Below, one piece after another: positions 58,029 to 64,000 of a DNA stretch of 64,000 nucleotides. This DNA is from an uncultured Desulfovibrio sp. (GTDB taxonomy: Bacteria > Desulfobacterota > Desulfovibrionia > Desulfovibrionales > Desulfovibrionaceae), in assembly GCA_913063155.1 (NCBI GenBank), contig CAJXYU010000001.1, forward strand, positions 496,001 to 560,000, in the 5' to 3' direction. Within the stretch, counting starts at the first letter, position 1; each line of letters starts with the position of its first letter. Below the pieces are notes generated by a model that was not told the origin of the DNA, made no database searches, and saw only the letters and a program-made list of their open reading frames with translations. Both the position numbers and the translations under genes were made by a program.

Positions 58029-58937
58029 ATGAAGGAAATAGCCGCTATCAGACAATTCAACCGCCTCTATACCCGCATGCTCGGCCTGTTCCGGCCCAAG
58101 CTCATGGGCAGCGGGCAAACCCTGGTGGAAGCGCGTATCCTTTACGAGGTCTGGCGGCAGCCCGGCATTTCCTCGGCAGACATCACCCGACTGCTGGACA
58201 TGGATCGCGGCCAGCTCAGCCGAGTCATCGGCAAGTTGGGCAAACTGGGCTTGCTGCTCAAGAAGGAAAAGCATGCCGGTCGCAGGGGCATCCCGCTCAC
58301 GCTGACGCCCGAAGGCACTCGGCTGGCTGAACAACTCAATTCCATGTCCGAGCAACAGATAACCGAGTTGATCCAGCCCCTGGAGCCCGCAGTGCGCCAT
58401 CGGCTCGTGTCGGCCATGCAGGACATCACCGCCGCCCTGTCCGGCGGCACGCAACTTCGCCCGGAAGTCATTATCCGCCCAGCCCGCTCCGGAGACATGG
58501 GCTGGGTCATCCAGCGCCATTGCGACTTGTACGGCGCATCCCACGGATTCGACGAAGCTTTTGAAAAATACGTGCTTCTCGGGCTGGCTGAATTCGTGCA
58601 AAAGGACAATAACCGCAGTCGACTATGGATCGCGGAGCAAAACGGTAACCGACTGGGATGCATCGCCGTGGTCGAGCAGAACAACAACCAGGCGCAACTT
58701 CGCTGGCTGCTGGTGGAGCCGCTGACCCGGGGGCTCGGCGTGGGCCGCAAGCTGGTGGAGACGCTCGTTACCTTCTGCCGAGAGCAGAACTACGAATCCA
58801 TCTTTCTCTGGACCATCGACTCCCTGGAACCGGCCCGCAAACTTTACCAGTCCTTCGGCTTCAAGCTGACCGAATCCATAGACGGCACCATGGGCGGCAA
58901 ACCTTCCACCGAACAACGATGGGAGTTAATCTTCTGA
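58029..58937 (+). CDS. MarR-GNAT bifunctional regulator/acetyltransferase
   Basis: The 302-residue protein fuses a MarR winged helix (about 1-140; GISSADITRLLDMDRGQLSRVIGKLGKLGLLLKKEKHAGRRGIPLTLTPEG) to a GNAT acetyltransferase (about 147-300). The GNAT half has IRPARSGDMGWVIQRH, LVEPLTRGLGVGRKLVETL as the acetyl-CoA loop, and SLEPARKLYQSFGFKLTE. The fusion is a recognised family, but its acetyl acceptor is usually unknown. No Shine-Dalgarno is visible before ATG 58029, and the likely transcript leader is very short. A perfect dyad precedes it. Confidence 0.92.
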   Translation: MKEIAAIRQFNRLYTRMLGLFRPKLMGSGQTLVEARILYEVWRQPGISSADITRLLDMDRGQLSRVIGKLGKLGLLLKKEKHAGRRGIPLTLTPEGTRLAEQLNSMSEQQITELIQPLEPAVRHRLVSAMQDITAALSGGTQLRPEVIIRPARSGDMGWVIQRHCDLYGASHGFDEAFEKYVLLGLAEFVQKDNNRSRLWIAEQNGNRLGCIAVVEQNNNQAQLRWLLVEPLTRGLGVGRKLVETLVTFCREQNYESIFLWTIDSLEPARKLYQSFGFKLTESIDGTMGGKPSTEQRWELIF

Positions 58938-58989
58938 AATAAATAACCATCATGCAAAGCGCGATGAACACAAATTTCTGAAAGAGGCT

Positions 58990-59031
58990 GGGGGAAGGGG
59001 AAACCGCTTGCAAGCGGTTTCCCCTTCCCCC
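58990..59031 (+). terminator. 21-bp perfect inverted repeat between two genes
   Basis: The two arms are fully complementary with no spacer: G5-AA-G4-AAACCGCTTG and its reverse complement. No T run follows, so it may be a transcription end or an RNA-stabilising structure. Confidence 0.55.
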
Positions 59032-59117
59032 CGAAAGCAATAAACCTACACCTCTTTAATTCCGGATCGTTTTACCGTATCGTGCCCGGATACCGACACA
59101 AAGAGGAGTCTTGAGAT

Positions 59118-60311
59118 ATGCAGCTTATTTCCAAGCAGATAGAAGGATACATGGAAAGCAGTTCCTGGATCCGCAAGATGTTCGAAGCGGGCATTGCCAT
59201 GAAAAAGGAGTTCGGGGAGGACGCGGTGTGCGATTTCAGTCTCGGCAACCCGGACCTGCCGCCGCCCACAGCTCTGAAACAGGCCATGAAAGACATCGCT
59301 GAAGAGGCCGACAAGCCGTTCTTCCTCGGCTACATGCCCAACTTCGGCTACCCGGACGTCCGTGTCGCCCTGGCCGAACAGGTCGGCAAGGAACAGGGAG
59401 TGGAAGTTCCGGCCGACAGCCTGGTCATCACCTGCGGGGCCGCCGGAGCGCTGAACGCCTTTTTCCGCGCCGTGCTCGAACCGGGCGACGAGGTGCTCAC
59501 CCCGGCCCCCTACTTTGTGGAATACGGATTCTACTGCCAGAACCACGGCGGCACGCTCGTTCCCGTCCCCAGCAAGCCCCTGACGTTCGAACTGGACTTG
59601 GACGGCATAGACGCGGCCATCACCGACAAGACCCGCGTGCTGCTGCTCAACTCGCCCAACAACCCTTCCGGTGCGGTCTATTCCCGAGACGAACTCACCG
59701 CCCTGGTCAAGATTCTCGAAAAGCACAATGAGGGACGCGAACGTCCCATTTTCATTCTTGCGGACGAGCCGTACCGTTTCCTGGCTTTCGACGGCGTGGA
59801 AGTACCCAGCCTGCTGGAACTCTACCCCTATTCCGTGGTCTGCTCCTCGTTCTCCAAGAACCTGAGCATGGCGGGCGAGCGCATCGGCTACGCCTGCATC
59901 AACCCGGACATGCCGAACAAGGCCCAACTTGTAGGCGCGATCATCCTGACCAACCGTATTCTCGGTTTCGTCAATGCCCCGGCCCTGGCCCAGAAGCTCA
60001 TGACGCGCTGCCTGGGCAGCCAGGTGGACACCTCCATCTACGAGACGCGGCGCAACGCCATGGCCGAGGTGTTGGACAATGGCGGCTACAACTACACCAT
60101 GCCCAAGGGCACCTTCTATTTCTTCCCGGAAGCGCCCGGCGGCGATGACGTGGCCTTCTGCGAGCTGCTGCAGGAGGAAAAGATCCTGGCCGTACCCGGA
60201 CGCGGTTTCGGCTATCCCGGCTACTTCAGGCTGACCTTCTGCATCGGCGAAGATGTCATCCGCCGCTCCAGGGACGGCTTCAAGCGGGCCATGAAAAAGG
60301 CCAAGGTCTAG
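59118..60311 (+). CDS. Class I/II PLP aminotransferase (aspartate/aromatic type)
   Basis: The 397-residue fold-type I aminotransferase has CDFSLGNPDLPPP near the N-terminus, ITCGAAGALNAFFRAVLEPGDEVLTPAPYFVEY, LLNSPNNPSGAVYS, ILADEPYRFLAFDG with the PLP-binding Asp, SSFSKNLSMAGERIGY with the catalytic Lys, and FRLTFCIGED with the substrate-carboxylate Arg. Substrate specificity is not clear; aspartate or aromatic amino acids are typical. AGAGGAG lies 9 bases before the ATG. It is a single-gene unit between two palindromes. Confidence 0.93.
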   Translation: MQLISKQIEGYMESSSWIRKMFEAGIAMKKEFGEDAVCDFSLGNPDLPPPTALKQAMKDIAEEADKPFFLGYMPNFGYPDVRVALAEQVGKEQGVEVPADSLVITCGAAGALNAFFRAVLEPGDEVLTPAPYFVEYGFYCQNHGGTLVPVPSKPLTFELDLDGIDAAITDKTRVLLLNSPNNPSGAVYSRDELTALVKILEKHNEGRERPIFILADEPYRFLAFDGVEVPSLLELYPYSVVCSSFSKNLSMAGERIGYACINPDMPNKAQLVGAIILTNRILGFVNAPALAQKLMTRCLGSQVDTSIYETRRNAMAEVLDNGGYNYTMPKGTFYFFPEAPGGDDVAFCELLQEEKILAVPGRGFGYPGYFRLTFCIGEDVIRRSRDGFKRAMKKAKV

Positions 60312-60331
60312 TTTAAATCAGAAGACGAAAT

Positions 60332-60369
60332 GCAAGAGGGGGACCCTTTGAAAAGGGTCCCCCTCTTGC
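60332..60369 (+). terminator. 18-bp perfect hairpin after the aminotransferase gene
   Basis: GCAAGAGGGGGACCCTTT pairs fully with its complement across only GA. No T tract follows. It is similar in style to the repeat at 58990. Confidence 0.6.
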
Positions 60370-60394
60370 GCGCTTTCCTTCCAAATTTTCTTGC

Positions 60395-60500
60395 AAAAGG
60401 CCGGAAGCGACGATTTCGTGCGCGGTCAACGTTTCGCCCGGCAGCAGAAAACCGGCGCCAGCAGCGAAAACAGAGCCACCACGTTGGACAAATACTCGTT
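60395..60500 (-). pseudogene. Decayed fragment of an EamA transporter gene
   Basis: The DNA is clearly similar to 61460-61580 inside the intact EamA gene: GCGACGATTTCGTG against GCGGCGATTTCATG, GTCAACGTTTC shared, GCCACCACGTTGG shared. A deletion of about 20 bases breaks the frame. Translated on the minus strand it reads EYLSNVVALFSLLAPVF, then a frame shift to the GETLT part. It is a leftover of a second copy. Confidence 0.8.
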
Positions 60501-60501
60501 A

Positions 60502-61347
60502 TTAACCATCTGCTTCACCCATATACCGAGCTTCCCCAGCGACTCTTATGCTTGCTCCCGAGTCGGATGTGAACTCCACAAACAAACGTGACGGGCAGCC
60601 CATGTCTTCTCCCTGTACAATCTCGAAACTTCTGCTTCCCTGCCAGCCAACATCCCGCAAATAACCAGCCAAAGCCGCAGCTGCCGCTCCTGTAGCCGGA
60701 TCTTCATAGACGCCGCCGGGAGCAAAGGCGTTACGGGCATGAAAGAGCCCATGGGACTCCTGCCAAAGCAGACTGATTGTGGCCACATCCTCTTTCAACA
60801 TCAGAACCCTGGTTCGCTCGAAGTCATACTTCATTTCTGCAAGGGTCTTGCGCTCTTTCAGAAAAATGATGAGATGTTTTGCACCCGCAAAAGCGAAGTG
60901 AATCGGGAACTTCGAATCAATGTCAGTCGCTGTAAATTGAAATTGTTGAATAATATCTTCAACATACTTTCGAGGCGCCGCTTTCGACCATGTTCCTGGA
61001 GACTGCAGCGCTGCTACAAATCCGCCATTCCCGGATTTCGTGACGTCAATACTTATTTCATCAGTGTTCAGAAAAAGCTTATACACTCCCTCGCCATAAC
61101 GGTCGCCCAAAGCGGCTCCACAGGCAATCGTCGCATGCCCGCAAAAGGGAACTTCCATTTCCGGTGAAAAATAACGAATTCGCCAACCGTCCTGAAAGGA
61201 CTTCAAAAAGGCTGTTTCGGAATAGCCCAGCTGCTTTGCAAGATTCAACATTGTCTTTTCATCTGGCATTTCATTACAAAAGACGACTCCGGCAGGGTTG
61301 CCGCCTTTATCACCATCCGCAAATGCTGCTATTTTAAGTATGTTCAT
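60502..61347 (-). CDS. PhzF-family isomerase/epimerase
   Basis: The 281-residue protein has the PhzF double diaminopimelate-epimerase-like fold: GNPAGVVFC, LGYSETAFL with the catalytic Glu, RYFSPEMEVPFCGHATIACG, and NAFAPGGVYEDPATGAAAAALAGYL. PhzF itself isomerises a phenazine precursor, but most homologues have unknown substrates. GGAGG precedes the ATG. Its base composition looks more AT-rich than its neighbours, and an EamA relic flanks it at the far side, so it was probably inserted or brought by a duplication. Confidence 0.9.
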   Translation of the reverse strand: MNILKIAAFADGDKGGNPAGVVFCNEMPDEKTMLNLAKQLGYSETAFLKSFQDGWRIRYFSPEMEVPFCGHATIACGAALGDRYGEGVYKLFLNTDEISIDVTKSGNGGFVAALQSPGTWSKAAPRKYVEDIIQQFQFTATDIDSKFPIHFAFAGAKHLIIFLKERKTLAEMKYDFERTRVLMLKEDVATISLLWQESHGLFHARNAFAPGGVYEDPATGAAAAALAGYLRDVGWQGSRSFEIVQGEDMGCPSRLFVEFTSDSGASIRVAGEARYMGEADG

Positions 61348-61364
61348 AGGACCTCCAAAAATAT

Positions 61365-62267
61365 TTACCCCCCTTGCCGGGGCTCCGTAACAGCGCCGCG
61401 AAAAATACGCTTCACAGGCAGACGGCTTCCAAACACCACCAGGAATACTCCCCCCAACAGGAGACAGGAAGCGGCGATTTCATGTACAGTCAACGTTTCT
61501 CCCAGCAGCAGGGAACCGGACCAGATGCCGAACGCCGGCACCAGCAACGAGAATGGGGCCACCACGTTGGGCGAGTATTCGCGGAACAGGTAGGCCCATG
61601 CGCCAAAGCCGAAAACCGTGCCCACTATGGCGATATAAAAAACAGCCCCGAATCCGGCCCAGGTCATGTCCGTGATAGCCTGCCACTGCCCCGTTTCCGC
61701 AAGCAATGAAGCACCGAGCATGGGCAGAGGCGGGATGAGGCTCATCCAAACGATAAGTGCCAACATGTCCACTTTACCGGCCTTTTTCATAAGAATATTG
61801 GAAATGCTCCAGAAGAACCCGGCGGCAATGACCATAAGCAACCCGAGAAAGCTGGGGCTGGTCGACATGTCGACCACGAGCAGTACCATGCCCCCGAATG
61901 CCACCAACACGCCTGTCCACTGCCAGAAAGTGGGCATATCCTTGAGGAAGGCCGAAGCCAGGATCAGGGTAAAAATCGCCTGGCACTGGAGTACAAGCGA
62001 GGAAAGTCCGGCGGGCATCCCCAAATCCATACCCACGAACAACAGGCTGAATGTCATGACACCGAGCGCCCCCCCGATGGCTATGATATACTTCCACGGG
62101 ATATTGCCTCGTTTGATGAAAAAAACGGCAGGGAAGGCGGCCAAGGCAAATCGCAGGGCAACGAACAGAAAAGGCGGAAACGAACCGAGCCCCACTTTGA
62201 TGACAACGAAAGTAGTGCCCCAAATGAAGGCGACAAGAGTAGCCAAGACAATATCACGAGATTTCAT
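61365..62267 (-). CDS. EamA/DMT-family transporter
   Basis: The 300-residue transporter has ten spans made of two EamA repeats: LATLVAFIWGTTFVVIKVG...LRFALAAFPAVFF and ILMKKAGKVDMLALIVWMS...VAPFSLLVPAFGIWSGSLLLGETLTVHEI. DMT exporters move amino acids or small metabolites. ATG 62267 has AAAGGA upstream; frames to 62324 have none. It is preceded by a 49-residue membrane protein gene and faces a divergent LysR regulator, a common arrangement for an inducible exporter. Confidence 0.93.
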   Translation of the reverse strand: MKSRDIVLATLVAFIWGTTFVVIKVGLGSFPPFLFVALRFALAAFPAVFFIKRGNIPWKYIIAIGGALGVMTFSLLFVGMDLGMPAGLSSLVLQCQAIFTLILASAFLKDMPTFWQWTGVLVAFGGMVLLVVDMSTSPSFLGLLMVIAAGFFWSISNILMKKAGKVDMLALIVWMSLIPPLPMLGASLLAETGQWQAITDMTWAGFGAVFYIAIVGTVFGFGAWAYLFREYSPNVVAPFSLLVPAFGIWSGSLLLGETLTVHEIAASCLLLGGVFLVVFGSRLPVKRIFRGAVTEPRQGG

Positions 62268-62277
62268 GTGGATCCTT

Positions 62278-62427
62278 TCAATGAAGTTGGCCGATTGCCA
62301 GGGAGAGCAAAACAGCCACCACAAACCAGAACAGGGTTTTCAGGGCGCCGTAAGCGCGTTCCGTACGCTTCTGGCTCGTGGTGTCTTCCATCTCCAACAG
62401 TGTTTCGATAATTCTGAACACGGTCAT
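62278..62427 (-). CDS. Small single-pass membrane protein, 49 residues
   Basis: The frame starts MTVFRIIETLLEME and ends with the span TLFWFVVAVLLSLAIGQLH (about 31-49). GGGAGGTG lies 4 bases before ATG 62427, and the stop is 10 bases before the EamA start, so both are probably translated from one mRNA. It may help or stabilise the exporter. No family is recognised. Confidence 0.65.
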   Translation of the reverse strand: MTVFRIIETLLEMEDTTSQKRTERAYGALKTLFWFVVAVLLSLAIGQLH

Positions 62428-62566
62428 ACGCACCTCCCGGCAATTGTTTTCCGAGCATGCCCCTCCTTTTAGGGCAAGGCTTCCTGCACAGTCCAATCGC
62501 AATACCCTAATCCAGGGTTCACCTATCTTGATTGCACAGAATTGCGGTCTGGGATAGAGGACAGAA

Positions 62567-63472
62567 ATGGAACTGTATCAACTCAAGACATTCGTGGTGG
62601 TGGCGGATGAAGGCAACCTGACCCGCGCTGCAACGCGGTTGCACGCCAGCCAGCCTGCGGTGAGCGGACACATCAAGTCCCTGGAAGAGGAATTGGACCT
62701 AACCCTGTTCATCCGTACCTCCCGCGGCATGGAACTCACGCCCGCAGGTGAAAAGCTGCGCCGCAAGGCCCTGGCCGTGCTGAACGCGGCGGAGGATCTG
62801 GAAAACAGCGCCCGGGACATGCGTGACGAACTGGAAGGCGAACTGCACATCGGGCTGAACACGGACCCGGACTTCCTGCGCGTGACCGAGCTTGTGGCCG
62901 AGATGTCCGAACACCATCCCAGGCTCAAACTGCATCTTTCCCAAAGCAGCTCAGGCGCCATCCTGGACGACGTGAAAAACCGCACCTTGGATGCGGGTTT
63001 CGTCTTCTACGAAAACCCCTATGCCGAAGTGGTCACCACCCCGATCCACCGGACCCGACTTTGCGTGGTCGCCCCCAAGGCGATGGCCGAACATGCCTGT
63101 AATTGTACGCTTTCAGAGCTGGCCGAACTGCCATGGGTCTGGCCGGCAGGCCGCTGCTTCTACCGCAAGGTGCTGGAAGCGGAATTCACGGCCTTGGGCA
63201 AACGGCCAACGGACGTGATCCAGGCGGACGGCGAAGAGGTCATCCGCAAGTTGGTAAGCATGGGCAAGGGCATGTCGCTCATGCGCATTGACGAAGCCAT
63301 CAAGGAAGCCGCCTGCGGTGTTCTGGTCATCTGCGATTTGGCTCTCGACCTGTATGTGGACCTCTTCTTTGCGCACGCGAAAAGCCGGGCCAAGGACCCG
63401 GCATTGAAAGCGCTCTCCGAAGCGGTGAAAAGATTGTGGGAAGTGGAAATAACGAACCGCCATGCAGCCTAG
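62567..63472 (+). CDS. LysR-family regulator divergent from the exporter
   Basis: The 301-residue regulator has an N-terminal winged helix (LKTFVVVADEGNLTRAATRLHASQPAVSGHIKSLEEELDLTLFIRTSRGMELTPAGEKL) and a periplasmic-binding-like effector domain (about 90-295). GAGGA precedes the ATG. The 139-base spacer to the small protein and EamA genes should hold its binding site. It likely activates the exporter when the effector is present. The last 4 bases overlap the next gene on the opposite strand. Confidence 0.92.
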   Translation: MELYQLKTFVVVADEGNLTRAATRLHASQPAVSGHIKSLEEELDLTLFIRTSRGMELTPAGEKLRRKALAVLNAAEDLENSARDMRDELEGELHIGLNTDPDFLRVTELVAEMSEHHPRLKLHLSQSSSGAILDDVKNRTLDAGFVFYENPYAEVVTTPIHRTRLCVVAPKAMAEHACNCTLSELAELPWVWPAGRCFYRKVLEAEFTALGKRPTDVIQADGEEVIRKLVSMGKGMSLMRIDEAIKEAACGVLVICDLALDLYVDLFFAHAKSRAKDPALKALSEAVKRLWEVEITNRHAA

Positions 63473-64000
63473 TAAACAAACGTCAAAGGCAACTCCGGCT
63501 CAAAGCTGTGCCGTTTTCCCGATTTGCCCTCATCAAAGGCGATGGTCGCCAAAGCCGAATTCCCTGAAACGAAAAACACCTCACCGCACTGTTCCAGACT
63601 GCGCGACACTGACGAGGGCCGTTCATTGCCGGGGTTGGCTATCTCCACGCGGGTGACGCGCTTCACCCCTGCGGGATGCTCGAAATCCGTCTTGTGCTCC
63701 GCATAGGATTCCGCCCCCCAAAACGGCAGAAAGAACGTCATGGGTTCATTGATGTTTTCCGAGTTCTCGCCGACCTTGATGGACAAATTTTCGGGCAGAT
63801 AGCCGGGCTTGTAATCCCAACTCGGGAACGGACACACCGCCCTGCCGGTATCCAGCGGCCGCATGCAAATCCCGAAGGGAGAACGCTCAGCACGTTTAGT
63901 CCAGCGGTCCCAAAGTCTTGTCTTGCCGGGGACCGGACTCTGCGCCGCCTCGGAATCCTCCACCCAAAGCAGCTCAAGCATGGCGTTTTCGAAAAAGAAA
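63469..64000 (-). CDS. Glyoxalase-like (VOC) protein, cut by the right edge
   Basis: The frame is open through the right edge. The visible 177 codons include FFENAMLELLWVED, a pattern of VOC-type glyoxalase-like domains where the Glu residues bind metal or substrate. GICMRPL and GYLPENLSIKVGENSENINEPMTFFLPFWG follow. The start codon lies outside the window; ATG 63981 is internal. It is convergent with the LysR gene and overlaps its stop by 3-4 bases. Function is unknown. Confidence 0.7.
   Translation of the reverse strand, partial: FFFENAMLELLWVEDSEAAQSPVPGKTRLWDRWTKRAERSPFGICMRPLDTGRAVCPFPSWDYKPGYLPENLSIKVGENSENINEPMTFFLPFWGAESYAEHKTDFEHPAGVKRVTRVEIANPGNERPSSVSRSLEQCGEVFFVSGNSALATIAFDEGKSGKRHSFEPELPLTFVY

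Noticed and set aside
1-64000. CRISPR arrays, tRNA, rRNA, insertion sequences, toxin-antitoxin pairs
   Set aside because: None was seen on reading the window. A tRNA missed by eye cannot be fully excluded; tRNAscan-SE would settle it.

Overview
The window is a GC-rich chromosomal segment of a Gram-negative, motile, selenium-using anaerobe. It most resembles a Desulfovibrionaceae-type sulfate reducer (Desulfovibrio/Pseudodesulfovibrio). That assignment is an inference from gene content (a selenocysteine-containing SelD, lepA next to two lepB copies, motAB, sigma-54 type promoters, several sensor kinases) and not from a marker gene. No rRNA, tRNA, CRISPR array, insertion sequence or integrase was seen. 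Most of the segment is ordinary core chromosome with dense, short operons.

Layout. 1-5305 (minus) is a surface-glycan operon: DegT aminotransferase, ATP-grasp ligase, two HAD phosphatases, an EpsN-like aminotransferase and a CapD-type NDP-sugar dehydratase that runs off the left edge. It lies downstream of selD (5369-6415), whose active site is encoded by an in-frame UGA with a predicted SECIS hairpin. 7421-10935 holds tandem signal peptidase genes and lepA. 11083-16617 holds a small membrane protein, a MacAB-like efflux system, a Cys-cluster protein and a phosphomannomutase. 16713-18659 is hflK-hflC. Then come a CI-type regulator, panB and a membrane protein. 21736-22336 has a sigma-54 promoter with an upstream box array driving a short, highly structured transcript. 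A bactofilin and a 51-residue protein are divergent from a motility operon at 23391-26060. In that operon a cyclic-nucleotide-binding protein with a FliG-like C-terminus precedes motA and motB, and mscS follows.

27299-29131 contains housekeeping genes (phosphoesterase, rlmH, HAD). 29189-35610 has a chemoreceptor, a chromate-type transporter, an AI-2E family permease and a sensor kinase. 35725-37477 is an arsR-permease operon with a perfect 14-bp inverted-repeat operator and a truncated aminotransferase at its end. serB, a sigma-54 driven lipoprotein, two PAS/HisKA kinases, a DUF1007-NicO fusion, a LysM transglycosylase, PhoH, an orphan HicB and a tautomerase follow. 49759-52988 is metF-metE, with a Met-rich leader ORF and a dyad at the promoter. 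53146-54825 is a MarR/MFS pair with matching dyads. 54979-57875 is a LytTR regulator followed by acs. The right end holds a MarR-GNAT fusion, a class I aminotransferase, PhzF with a decayed EamA fragment beside it, the intact EamA transporter with a 49-residue membrane protein, a LysR regulator, and a glyoxalase-like gene cut by the right edge.

The most unusual locus is 23391-26060. A predicted cyclic-nucleotide sensor carries a torque-helix-like FliG C-terminal domain and is translationally coupled to MotA and followed by MotB, which suggests nucleotide control of a stator or an accessory motor.
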